A stretch of 64,000 nt of DNA from Rhynchopus sp. YZ270_cl-10 (taxonomy: Eukaryota; Euglenozoa; Diplonemea; Diplonemida; Diplonemidae), in contig OZ037924.1 of NCBI GenBank assembly GCA_964035575.1, forward strand, positions 744,001 to 808,000, given 5' to 3'. The notes below the pieces were generated by a model. That model saw only the letters and a program-made list of their open reading frames with translations. It had not been told where the DNA came from and did no database searches. A program made the translations under genes and the position numbers. Below, piece by piece: positions 20,576-31,114 of the stretch; the first letter of the stretch is position 1, and each line of letters opens with the position of its first letter.

Positions 20576-20770
20576 CCCGGTATCACATATGATACTGATT
20601 TCCATGGATACACATGAAAAGGAGTTCCGTGCTATTCACAGAACTCGATAGGCGATTGAGCTTATCTAACAACAACCAAAACAAAAGAAAGTACAAAGAA
20701 GAGAATAAAAAATGCAGGAAAAATAGACAAAGAGAAAAACAAAGAGATTTTGACAAAGTGAACAATAAAA
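20576..20770 (+). repeat. 195-bp dispersed repeat, copy 2
   Basis: Identical by eye to 17081-17275 and 3.5 kb away, so the duplication is recent or maintained by conversion. The flanks differ. Confidence 0.95.
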
Positions 20771-21381
20771 TTTTTCAGGCTTTTTTGGTGGAGGATTTCC
20801 TCCATTTTTTTTTTTTTTTTTGGCGGGCTCGGGTGGAGGATTATCCTCCTAGGGGTTTTATAGTGGGGAGTCACTTTGTCTCCCCCGAGGGAGCCAATAT
20901 TTTCCCGAGCCTGTATGCACCGTCCAGGGCTGCACCTTAAAAAAAATTTGCCTGCGGCGCCATTTTCATTTTTTGCTACTCAAAAAAAGGGTTCGTTGAG
21001 TGATTCTGTGGTGTAAAAGGAAGCATTTTTACACCGTACCCTAATTTTTTTTCGCCTGCGGCGCCATTTATATTAATTTTTTTGCTCCGCAAAAAAATAG
21101 AGTTGGCAATGTCTTTGGATACCCTTGCATTTTGCAGCCAAAAAATACAACTTGACCAAAGCTGCAAAAATTTTGCCGTTTTTTTAAAAATAACCCGCCG
21201 TTGCATCAGCCCCTGCTTCTGGAAGACGTATTGGTTTTGTACGGTTCGTGGAGCGTATGGTGCAAGAGAAAGGATTAGATTTTGGTGTGGCCCGCCCCTC
21301 GATTTAACCCACTTTTGGGCCATTCTTGGGCCATTCTTGGGCCGTGTTTTTTTAGGTGTATTTTTTAATTTTTTTGCCCTT

Positions 21382-21604
21382 TACACAGTATACACAGTAT
21401 ACACAGTATACACAGTATACACAGTATACACAGTATACACAGTATACACAGTATACACAGTATACACAGTATACACAGTATACACAGTATACACAGTATA
21501 CACAGTATACACAGTATACACAGTATACACAGTATACACAGTATACACAGTATACACAGTATACACAGTATACACAGTATACACAGTATACACAGTATAC
21601 ACAG
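21382..21604 (+). repeat. Minisatellite (ACACAGTAT)n, about 25 copies
   Basis: A perfect 9-bp array. It is the reverse complement of the unit at 39462-39874. Confidence 0.97.
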
Positions 21605-21703
21605 TCAGTACAGTACAGTACAGTACAGTACAGTACAGTACAGTACAGTACAGTACAGTACAGTACAGTACAGTACAGTACAGTACAGTACAGTACAGTA
21701 CAG
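21605..21703 (+). repeat. Microsatellite (ACAGT)n, about 19 copies
   Basis: This perfect 5-bp array directly joins the 9-bp array and shares ACAGT with it; it looks like a derivative made by loss of the middle of the unit. Confidence 0.97.
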
Positions 21704-22029
21704 ATTTTAGCCACCGTGTTGTGAATTATTCCTAACCGAAAGGTTCGGACCACCCCAAATTTCCCCTCCAGTCACTATGCAGAGGTGCCTCCGGGTCAGA
21801 CCTAGCGTGAAAACCACCCCAAAAAAAACACCGGGTAACAAATTAAAAAAGGGACCCCCCCTCGATTTAACCCACTTTTGGGCCATTCTTGGGCCATTCT
21901 TGGGACACGCAAAACCACAAATCGGGCCACACCAGATTTCCGTTTTTTATTATCTCGCAAATTGACCCGCCTCTCCGCTCTGTGGCTGTCAGGGAGGCGC
22001 GCGCGAAGCGCGCGATGACCGCTTGTTGC

Positions 22030-23160
22030 CAGTGGTCGCGCTAATTATGGGAAAAAATGGGGAAAAAATGGATTTCGGGTACGGAAAAACGTTCCTTGAA
22101 AAGGTTAGCTGGGGAGGCCCGGAAACCCCGTTTTGTGGCATTTCCGGGCCAATCCCGGCTTGTGGTGGGGTATATACGGAAAAATGGACAAAATTTTAGT
22201 GACTTAAATTTTCGCAAAATATGAACCCATACTCGTAAACAAGGGTCATTTTCAGGAAAATTCGGAAAATTCCGAGATTTGGAAGCAATTTTTCTCCTGA
22301 AAATCAGTGGGTTTTCAGCCCCAAAACATACCGCGATTGGAATTTCCGGAATCCGTCCGCGCTGTGGTGGGGTCACTTTGCCGAAATGGCCAATTTTTTG
22401 GTTTTGGTCAAAATCCATGTAGGGTAAAGTAAATCCCACAACCAGATTTTCTCTCCCTGATCCTGACGTCTTGCAACATGAAAATGCGCGAAAACACCGG
22501 CATTTGCATTTCCGGAATTCGTCCGTTCTGTGGTGGGGTCAATTTGCCAAAATGGACAAGTTCTTGGTTTTGGTCAAAACCCGTCAGTGTAAGGTAAAGG
22601 GGGCAAGTGTTTGCCTGTAGAAACTGGAAGGGAACAGGCAGCGCCGCAGGCGCACGGTAACCAACTTTTTTTTTTTTCCTTTTCTTTTTTCTCCTCTTTC
22701 TTTTGACTTTCCGAGCCAATTGCGTTCCACGGCGGGGTCACATGTATATGCAAGTCCACTATGTGGTGGTCTTACTCAACAATATTAGAACTTCTGGTTT
22801 CTTAATGAAATCCCCGTACTGCAAAAAAAAAACGTTCCTACCAAAACCCCCAAAAATCCCGGGATGAGGGATGGACTTTAGCGCGAGCTCTGACTTGTTG
22901 CGGGGGGAAATTTTTTTTTTTTTGGGGGTTTTTTTCAGGGCCTTCAACGTGTCGAAGTTAAGCCTTAACTTCGACAACTTTTTTATTTTGGTTTTTTTTT
23001 TTGTCGAAGTTCGACAAATCTAAAAAAAATATGGGATTTTGGCAAAATCCTTTTATCTCTGACCGAGTTACAGGGTGGTCCACGGGAGAAACTCGGTTCA
23101 GGGTTTTAACATTCTCCTGTGATCCACTGTGACCATTTGGACGGAGCTCGTAGAACTCAA
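22030..23160. other. Repeat-rich gene-free stretch
   Basis: Two related blocks contain CCGGAATCCGTCCG/CCGGAATTCGTCCG and GTGGTGGGGTCA (22346 and 22512), each followed by CAAAATG or GAAATGG. An R1 box lies near 22640. Near 22945 and 23003 is GTCGAAGTTAAGCC / GTCGAAGTTCGAC. No gene is seen. Confidence 0.5.
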
Positions 23161-23164
23161 CGAG

Positions 23165-23310
23165 GAGTGAGCCAGGCAAAAGTAGCGTACCGTGCGCCTG
23201 CGGCGCAAGCAGGCATCCCACCCTTCCCATGCCATAGTTTGGCTGTAAATAAAGCGCCATGGTATGCGCAATATTTGAAATGTTGCGTACCGTGGCTTCG
23301 CCAGGGACTT
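23165..23310 (-). repeat. Short interspersed repeat R1
   Basis: A full reverse-strand copy: GTAGCGTACCGTGCGCCTGC (23181), CATAGTTTGGCTG, then GTTGCGTACCGTGGCTTCGC (23282). Confidence 0.8.
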
Positions 23311-23845
23311 TTGTTGTAATAAATGTACTGAGCTTACTGATAAGACAGGTATACCCACTACGGCTTGTGGATCACCAGTGGCTACAAAGCTACCAATGCT
23401 GCTTGTGTTGAAATACACGTGTGTGGGACAGTTTTCAAAAATGACCAAAACCTATATAAACCCCCTGAGAGCTTCTCCCTGTGATTTGCTGCACCCGCGC
23501 GCGCGAAGCGCGCGCGGGCTCGGGGAGGTCTTTTTTTTTTTTTTTTTTTTTACTTCGACAAAACTGTGGACAGGCTTTGTCGATGGTTGAAGGCCCTGGT
23601 TTTTTTTGCAAAAATAAAATCCTCCTCATTTCGAAAATTCTGCTTTTTTCGTGGAGGATCTTGAGAGCCCTGTTCCCCCCCCCCCCTTTTTTTTTTTTGC
23701 GACACTTTTAAGTTTTTAACAAAAAGCGACCATTTATTACCTCTTTTTCTCACTATACATTCCTTCCTATTCTCCCATTTCCTTTACAGAGAAACAATAC
23801 TATATTGATACACACGCCTCTTTTTAAGAGGGAGGGGAAAAAAAT

Positions 23846-25192
23846 ATGGGGGCTGAATATGATATGCTGGGCCAGCTTGGGATTACGATTCCGCAGGCCC
23901 GCGCTGTTCCGGTACCCCCTTCGAGTCGTGCGGGGACGCAGATTGTGAGGTTGAGGGAGGGCGCTCCGTCTCGCACTTCAACCGCTTCTACTCCAACCAG
24001 ACAAACGACATCGTATGCTCGTCATCGTGAAGCATCTGTTTCCCCTACTAGACTCCGTGACGTGCCACGTACCCCTGGCGCTTCGGTGTACAGTGAAGCT
24101 GGTAAAACCATTATGTCAGTTCCTCGCAAGAAGAGTGCCTACTTCGAGGAGTATGAGATCTATGACTCAGAGGTGCCGTCAAATGCAGCGTGCAATGAGT
24201 TGGCACTACGGAGAAGGGATGAGGCAGAGCAAGGAAGGCGTGCAGCAGAGCAGCGCGCGACAACCGCAGCGATTTCGGCAGACAGAGAGCAGGCCCGTGT
24301 GGACGCACAAAAGGTGCTTGATAAGAAACGGCATGAACAGCGTACCCTCTGTGAAGCGAATGCGGGCAGAAGAGAGCGGGATGTCGCAGAGGCAAAACGC
24401 CAGGCAGACGCTGACAAAAGGCAGAGGGAGAGATTGGCGGAGAGTTATGAAGCTGCTGTCGCAGAAAAGCTGATGGAGCTGCAGATCAAACGGAGTGAAG
24501 GCGCGAAATTCAAACAAGGTTTGGACCGCGCTGTGGCAGAGCGGCATCAAAGACAGCAAGATGAAGCGCAGTACCGCATGAAGCCTGACATTCATGGGTT
24601 TGAAATTGGTGAACACAGATCTACCGCAGATCTGGCTGCAAGACAGCGGGATATGCAACGTTCTTGGGCAGAGCAGATGGACCACAAACAACAGGTAGAT
24701 GCCGCAGAGCACGCCAGATCCGTACGCCAACTGCAATTCGGTCTTGCAATGAGTACTGCCGAAGAGCAGGAACGTATCCACAAAGAGAAGGTGAAGAGAC
24801 AACGCAACCAAGACTTCCTTGTGATGCAGAAGCGGCAACTCTCGGAGAAGAAATCCCGTGAGGAGAACAATGCGAAAAACGAAATGCGTGCCGACCGTGA
24901 GCGTGTCCGTCACGACGTCGAAACTGGGCATCAAAAGGCTGTCGAAAAAGCGGCCATAAAACAGTTCAAAAAGGAGGAATGGCAGAGAAGCCTTCAGCAC
25001 CAAATGGCCGAGCATTTATCGGTGCAAAAGAAGCGTGAGGAGGCTGAGTGCAAACCACACATGGCCCACAACGGTCTCGGCATGCAAAAGCAACGTGGTA
25101 TTCTCCTGCGCTGTCCAGTAACGAACCAGCTTCTCCCCCCATCCGCGTTCAACCTGCAGCACAAACCCGCAAAGCGTGTGTTTGTTGCATAA
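23846..25192 (+). CDS. Coiled-coil protein, probably ciliary
   Basis: A single-exon ORF of 448 residues. The first ~110 residues are Pro/Ser/Arg-rich and probably disordered. Residues about 118-410 are almost continuous charged coiled coil (Glu, Arg, Lys, Gln, Ala) with repeated ER/EQ/KR clusters. The chain ends in a compact tail with RCPVTNQLLPPSAF. The pattern resembles trichohyalin/plectin-homology-type and microtubule-inner-protein-like axonemal proteins, but I cannot assign a named family. No signal peptide or membrane segment is seen. The start is the first ATG after a pyrimidine tract and TTTACAG at 23781-23787, in an AAAAAAATATG context like other genes here. Codon use matches the other genes of the window. 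Confidence 0.85.
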   Translation: MGAEYDMLGQLGITIPQARAVPVPPSSRAGTQIVRLREGAPSRTSTASTPTRQTTSYARHREASVSPTRLRDVPRTPGASVYSEAGKTIMSVPRKKSAYFEEYEIYDSEVPSNAACNELALRRRDEAEQGRRAAEQRATTAAISADREQARVDAQKVLDKKRHEQRTLCEANAGRRERDVAEAKRQADADKRQRERLAESYEAAVAEKLMELQIKRSEGAKFKQGLDRAVAERHQRQQDEAQYRMKPDIHGFEIGEHRSTADLAARQRDMQRSWAEQMDHKQQVDAAEHARSVRQLQFGLAMSTAEEQERIHKEKVKRQRNQDFLVMQKRQLSEKKSREENNAKNEMRADRERVRHDVETGHQKAVEKAAIKQFKKEEWQRSLQHQMAEHLSVQKKREEAECKPHMAHNGLGMQKQRGILLRCPVTNQLLPPSAFNLQHKPAKRVFVA

Positions 25193-25280
25193 AAAAAAGG
25201 TGGCCCCAAAAAAAAAAAACACGGGTCGGGAAAGATCTTTTTTTTTTTTTTTTTTTTTCGAGAAAAAAAATCCTCTTCTC

Positions 25281-25897
25281 CAGAGTCCTAGCTTGCCTGG
25301 GTCAGTGGGTCAAGCTGACCCAAGTGCCTGGGTCGCGACCCACGAAAAAAAAAAAAAAAGGGAATTAATTAATTTGGAATTGGGAAATTCTGATTTTTTC
25401 CCCTCTTTGGGGGGGCCCACCACCTTTTCTGGGGTAAGAAAAAAAATATTGACAAAAAAATCCGGCACCGTCCAGGGCTGGACCCAATTTTTTTTTGCCT
25501 GCGGCGCCATTTTTTCCTTTTTTGCTCCGCAAAAAAGGGTTCGTAGAGTGACTCTGTGGTGTAAAAAGCTACATTTTTACACCGTACCCTAATTTTTTTC
25601 GCCTGCGGCGCCATTTTATATATTTTGTGTTGGTGATCTATGAACGGGGAGTGATTTTTATGGTAAAAGTAGCGTTCCACTTAACGTTGTGAGCAACTCA
25701 CTAGTCGTAGTGGCCAAAATTTGTATCAGTCAAGAACTTGTCCATTTTTCTGAAATGACCCCACCACAGTGAGGGTAGAGCTCGGAAAACCCAAAAAAGC
25801 CAAGACAAGCCCCCCAAGGCCCAAAACCTCTGCTGACCCAAAAAAAAAATTCTGACCCAGATTTGGCATTTTTTTCCAAAACCAAGCTAGGACCCTG
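25281..25897. mobile_element. hAT-like MITE with 8-bp duplication
   Basis: The inverted ends are CAGAGTCCTAGCTTG and its complement CAAGCTAGGACCCTG (14 of 15). They are flanked by CTCTTCTC at 25273-25280 and 25898-25905. The unit lies inside the CACGG-type MITE. The interior holds GCCTGCGGCGCC boxes at 25498 and 25601 and the GGTGTAAAAAGCTAC word of the dispersed hAT-associated block. No transposase is present. Confidence 0.9.
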
Positions 25898-26439
25898 CTC
25901 TTCTCCCAAAAAAAAAAAAAAAAAAAGATTTTTGGGAGAAAAAAAAAAAGAGAAAAGATTTGAAAATCCTGAAAAAATCCTGAAAAAATCCTGAAAAATC
26001 CTGGAAAAATCCATGAAATTTCATGAAAAATCTCGAGATCTTGAGAAATCTTTGAAAAAAAAAAAAAAGATTTTTTTTTCAAAATCTTTTTTTTTTTTTT
26101 TTCCAAAAAGATTTTTCAAAATCCCAAAAATCTTTTTTATCTTTTTTTTGAGAAAAAAAAGATTTTCAAGATCTTTTTCCACGGATGCTGCCAGATCTGG
26201 CCAGATTTGGGGGCCAATTTCCCAGATCTGGCTCGTTTTCCAGATGTGGAGATCTTGTTTCCAGATCTGGCCAGATCTGGCCAGATCTGGGAATCTGGGA
26301 AATTTTTTTTTTCAAAAAAAAAAAAAAAACCCCAGATCTGGCCAGATCTGGAAATCTGGCCATTTTTTTTTTTTTTTTTTCTCAGATTTCTGGCTATTGT
26401 CTCCCAGGGAAAGGGACTCTCGAATTTTTTTTTTCGCCC

Positions 26440-27180
26440 CTATATAGGGCTAATTTCGACGATTTGAGGCCGTTAAAAGCAAAATTTGACACTTTTGAGC
26501 ATCTGTGGGGGTCTAAAACGTGGTTTCGCGCACCCGAAATTTCGTGGTTTTTACCAAAGACAAGTCGATTTTTGAAAAATCTCGAAAAAAAAAATTTTTT
26601 TTCCCGGGAAAATTTTGACCCCTGAGTAGGGTTTTTGTGCACCAAAAAGTGCAAAAAAACGCAAGAGTCGGGTGTTTTGACGATCTGGGGTACCGCCATA
26701 TGCACTACAGGGGCCCACAATTTCGACTTTTTCTTAGCAATTTCCTTCATAATTTTTTTTTTCGATTTTTGGCAAAGGCAAATCTCAGGCAAAAAAAAAT
26801 TCACCCCTGATAGTGGGTCCTTGGGTGTCCAAAGATGCCAAAAACACAAAAATTTTGATGTTTTGACCGTCGGTGGGCGCCTAAAACGCACTTCTCTGCC
26901 CAAAAAATGAATATCGATTTTTCCTTAGCGTTTTTATAGCCGTGCTTTTTGGGTACTTTTTCGCAAAGGGAAAAAAAAAAATATCAACCAAAATAGTGGG
27001 TCCTTGGGTGACCAAAAATGCAAAAAAAACGCATTTTTTTGGTGTTTTGACCCTTCAGAACCACCCAAAACGCACTTTTGTGTACCAAAAACACGCATAT
27101 TTCACATTTCCTTAGCAATGCCTTCACAAGTGCAAGGTGATTTTCGACCTAATAATTTTGTGCACTTTTTTTGTGGTCAC
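26440..27180 (+). repeat. Four degenerate direct repeats of about 165-190 bp
   Basis: Each unit has GGGT-CC-GGGTGNCCAAA or a variant, a GTTTTGAC or similar word, CTAAAACGCACTT-like text and TTCCTTAGCAATT or similar. The third and fourth units are most alike (GTGGGTCCTTGGGTG at 26814 and 26997). No frame is maintained, so they do not look coding. Confidence 0.75.
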
Positions 27181-27639
27181 GTAACGCTAAAATCCTCTCC
27201 GTGATGCGAGAATTACATGTGCGAATGCGATAATGATTCTCGCATGCGAACGCCCAAAACCACGAAGGAGGACGCAAGCAAGGCTTCAGTGCACTTAGGT
27301 ACAGGATGCGTCGTTTTCAGTTACAAAAAAGGGTACTGTGAAGCGGTTGAGGCACACACACACACACAGACCCGTTGCAAAATGCATCTGGGACCCACGC
27401 TAGACCCCCCAAAAGCTGTAAAACCATATATTTCCATCTCGCGACCCCAGCGGATGTGGACTGAGGTGTTTTTTTTGGGTGTTTAGAAAGGTTTTTGTCC
27501 GATTGGAGAATTTTTTCGGTAAGTGTTGCATTTTGTCCCCACTGAGTGTGCACTCAGAAAACACTCATCAATAAAACGACCTTTCTGTTCGGTAAAAAAT
27601 AGTTATTTTCTATCGTAGTAGTGGGTTTGTCGTGCAGTG

Positions 27640-27979
27640 ATGTTCTTTGTACCTGGAGAGTGGGCCGAGTGCAAGGTATGTTTTTAACCCCCCGGTTTTC
27701 TCCCTTTTCGACATGTCCGCTATTTTTTAGCTATTTTTTTTTTTTTTTGTCAACAAAAATGTCACTTTTACGTTTAAGGGGTACGGGGCGGCTTCTTGTT
27801 TGTTTGTTTGTTTTTTTGTTGTAGTCTCTACTTTTACATTCAATTTCTCTTAACAGGTACCCGAACCGACGACCCTTCATCGTGACAGCGAAGCAGTGCC
27901 GACGGAAGAGCTGGTGCAATTATTTGAAAACCAGGTGGCGATCGTAAAAGTCGGGTTTATATACCAACTTTTCCATTAA
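27640..27979 (+). CDS. Possible two-exon small gene or gene end inside a mobile element
   Basis: Exon 27640-27675 (MFFVPGEWAECK) and exon 27857-27979 join in phase 0 across a 181-bp intron with GTATGTTTTT and TTAACAG, the same donor as established introns nearby. The 52-residue product continues VPEPTTLHRDSEAVPTEE and ends QLFH. Composition of the second exon looks coding, unlike its surroundings. An AG directly precedes the first exon, so earlier exons are possible and this may be a captured 3' end. Function is unknown and reality uncertain. Confidence 0.35.
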
Positions 27980-28900
27980 CCCACCCCATAGACCACCCTA
28001 ATTATTATGAAACTCTTAGTCAGTCACTGCTATAGCCATTTAACCCAGGGAGCATAGCTAGTGCAAGAAATTCGACTTCGGGATCCGGAAAGTCTGTCCT
28101 CTGCTCTTGCGGAGGACTAGGCACAAGAAAATATTGCGTTCCCCCAGAAAACCAATTTTTGTCAGAGTAATTTTTGCCCAGGGCATGCTCTTGAAGCATG
28201 GCGGCTTGGTGTGAGAAGGGGCAGTGTATTGTTTTGTTCTAGATTTCAACGGTTGTTAGAACGAGTCAAGTGGATGCTTATCTAAACACTGACTTTAGTA
28301 CAGACCCGAGAGATCACACATGACTTTGAGGAAAGAACAAAGCAATGCATCTGTACCCGCACGCCAGGTTGTAGTTACTTCAGAATTTTCTTAAGTTTGC
28401 ATGAACGAGGAGGGGCGAATCATTCTTCGGGAACCATTAGCTGTATACCATGGAATGATTTTCTCAAAAACACCACGTGGGGGCTGAATTCAATCCCTTA
28501 AGAATTGCGAATTCAGCCTTTGTAGAAGGTACGTCTTACTTGTACTTGTACTTGTATGCCGTGTCCACCCTTCTCGACCTTACCGGTTCACATGTACGAA
28601 TAATATTAGGCAGTGGTAACACCCTTCTCAATTGTGCAAACTTAAGAATTTTCTGCTGGAACTTACCAAAATCGATTTTCTTTCACCCCAAACACCCGCA
28701 ACACCCCACCTGCTACTTCGGTAGCCTGTGTTGTTGGGAGTTGGTTCTCATGTTGATCCCCAGTGTTTTGCACTGCTTCTTCTGAGCCCAACGCTGTTTG
28801 GCCTGTCGACGTAATAAATACGAAGACAGGGCGGCGGTGCCAACAATTTTCCAATGATGTAACGTTTATCTGATTGATTTATCGTTTGATATACCTTGTG
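27980..28900. other. Interior of the CACGGATGC element without recognised features
   Basis: Mostly unique-looking sequence with a short CTTGTA run at 28538-28552. No convincing ORF and no module copies. Confidence 0.4.
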
Positions 28901-30122
28901 TGTCCTACTTCGTAACTTGCACACACGAGCAACGTATATTGAACGGTACTTCAAGCGATACTTCGTTATGTCATTGGGGGTACCTGGAAAAAAAAATTTT
29001 CCCAGACGTCCCAGATCTCCCAGATGTGGCCAGATCTGGCCAGATCTGGCCAGATCTGGGACGTCTGGGAAAATTTTTTTTTTCAAAAAAAAAAAAAAAA
29101 TTTCCAGATCTGGCCAGATCTGGGAGGCCCAGATCTGGAGATCTGGCCAGATCTGGCAGCATCCGTGTTTTTCATCTTTTTCTCTCTTTTTTTCCTTTTT
29201 TTTCCTTTTTTTTTTCAGGATTTTTCAAAGATCTCAAAGATCTCGAGAGATCCTGAAAAAAAAAGACAAAAATCCTGAAAATCTTGATTTTTTTTTTTTT
29301 CTCCCGAGATTCTCGAAAAAAGACAAAAAAAGACAAAAGATCTTTCCTGACCCGTGAAAAAAAGAAAGTTGTAAACCCAAAATTTGTCCGTTTTTTTAAC
29401 CCATTGTATTGTACTCCCCCCAGTCCTCCACCTTCTCCCCGCCACAAAAAAAAACGTAACAAAAAAAAGTATGTAAATCATACATGTTGGTACGTACGTA
29501 AAACGCGCAAAATAATAAAAAAATGTTTTTAACCCTTTAGTTCCTGCGAGCCACATACGTGGCTTTACGAATGGCGACATGCTTTAAATAAATTTCTACT
29601 ATATTTCGGGAAAACATTTTTTTATATTTTGAAAGATTTTGTGCAGATCTTTCAAAAGAAGCAAGAATCAAAAAAAAATGTGCACCTGTTAATTTTTGAG
29701 AAGCGGGAGAGCCCGGGGGGTAAAATGGGAAAATGAAGGGGAAAATGTGATATTTCCCGGCCCTCCAATGGCGACATATTTTGACTAAATTTCTACTACA
29801 TTTCGGAACATTTTGAAAGATTTTGCACAGATCTTTCAACAGAAGCAAAAATCAATTTTTTTTGCACATCTGTTGCTTTTTCAGAAGTGGGAGAGCCCGG
29901 GGGGTGAAATCGGAACATGGTTAAAAAAGTGTGTTAGTCCCCTATCCTCCAATGGCGACATGCTTTAAATAAATTTCTACTAAACTTCGGGAAAACATTT
30001 TTGATATTTTCAAATATTTTCCACAAATCTTTCAAAAGAAGCAAAAATCGAAAACTTTTGTGCATCCCTTAATATTTTAGAAGGGGGGGGGGGCCCGGGG
30101 GGCGAAACCATTAAGCTTCATC

Positions 30123-30676
30123 ATGCTGGTACACAAGCCAGGTCTGTCGTACTCGGTGAACTACCTGAACCAGGCGATTGACGGGTTGAACCGCAAAACG
30201 AATAATGCGCTTGGTGGTTGCCATCCTGTGCAATGCTCGGGTCCGAAGATGACGTCAGATCGACACTACGAGTTCATGGCATTGTACCCGCCCAATGAGA
30301 CCAAACGTGCTGCAATCCTTGACGTGTCGAAAGAGTCGTTCGACAAGCACCGTGGCCACTGCAGCTGGTGTGGTTTGTCCAAGGAACCCACATTTGACAT
30401 CCGTGCTGCTATGCCCGCCCCTGCACGCTTTCTGAGCGGGAGTATCCGTACGAGTCTGGGATGAAGGCCAGCTACCCCCACGTGGGTATGGACCTGGCAA
30501 AGATGGATACTCCCAGGAACTGCAAAGTGTGTTCAAAGGCACCTGTGAGAGTCCGGATGACGTACCGCTGCATGACCTGCGGCGTCTATTTATGCCCTGC
30601 CGAGTGTCATCGCAAGTACCACACCGAGAACAGCAACGCAATGAAGAGGAAAAGAGACTCGGGTGTAGAGCCCTAG
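30123..30676 (+). pseudogene. piggyBac transposase remnant, C-terminal part
   Basis: The first frame (30123-30464) matches the end of a piggyBac-type catalytic domain: YSVNYLNQAIDGLNRKTNN and a Cys motif GHCSWCG. The second frame, readable from about 30416 to 30676, carries the C-terminal Cys-rich zinc ribbon: CKVCSK, then YRCMTCGVYLCPAECHRKYH, with the family's Cys/His spacing. One frameshift between about 30410 and 30460 separates the two. The protein has lost its N-terminus and most catalytic Asp residues. The remnant lies inside a TTAA-flanked element, which confirms the assignment. Confidence 0.85.
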
Positions 30677-31072
30677 GTCACCTTACCCCCAACCCCCTTT
30701 TACCCCCTCCCACTGGGTTTTCAAGGCAAAACGTGTGAAAACGGGTAATCTGCTGGCGGCAACAAGCAGCAACATGCTGTGAGCTCATTTCTGTGTAAAC
30801 TTTTTTTACTAAGTTTTTCGGGATATGTAGATTGTCACCAATCTTTCAAATAAAGCATGTTTCGACCACATTTGAAACACTCCGAATTTTTTAAGTCGAT
30901 TTTTTGGGATTTTTGAAAAAGTTCATGACAAGCTCCCCACTTTTTTGACCACTGATTTTTTCCCGATTTTTTTCGATTTTTTGAAAATTTGAAAGCGGTG
31001 TTCAAAATCTTTCAAATGCGACCAGAATCGGTCAAAAATTTGCACCAGAAATTTTTTTTACTGCAGAAAGAG

Positions 31073-31074
<2 letters not shown>

Positions 31075-31112
<38 letters not shown>
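31075..31112 (+). repeat. Run of 38 G
   Basis: An unbroken G tract within the right half of the piggyBac element. Shorter G runs (8-10) lie at 30088 and elsewhere in related elements. Its exact length may be an assembly estimate. Confidence 0.9.

Positions 31113-31114
<2 letters not shown>

Larger units (their letters stand above)
20940..22015. repeat. Dispersed hAT-associated block with embedded minisatellites
   Basis: GCCTGCGGCGCC boxes (20950, 21057), GTTGCATCAGCCCCTGCTTC and, after an insertion, the GCGCGCGAAGCGCGCG hairpin (21998-22014) reproduce the interior of 12280-12650. The insertion carries the satellites below and is flanked by a direct repeat of about 47 bp (21295-21342 and 21868-21905) containing GGGCCATTCTTGGGCCATTC. 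Confidence 0.75.
26180..29167. mobile_element. Large element with CACGGATGC ends, superfamily unknown
   Basis: The 2,988-bp element has 27-bp perfect inverted ends starting CACGGATGCTGCCAGATCTG. The duplication TTTTTC lies at 26174-26179 and 29168-29173. The empty site is seen in the intact MITE at 13598-14110. Ends are rich in CCAGATCTGG palindromes. Inside are four degenerate repeats of about 165 bp, a possible two-exon gene (27640-27979) and unique-looking DNA. I recognise no transposase; six-base duplications with these ends fit no superfamily I can name. Confidence 0.85.
25220..29356. mobile_element. CACGG-type MITE split by two other elements
   Basis: The left end CACGGGTCGGGAAAGATC is at 25220 and the matching right end TTTCCTGACCCGTG at 29356. 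Removing the two insertions and their duplications leaves about 518 bp, against 513 bp for the intact copy at 13598-14110, with sequence collinear throughout. This is direct proof of nesting. Confidence 0.9.
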
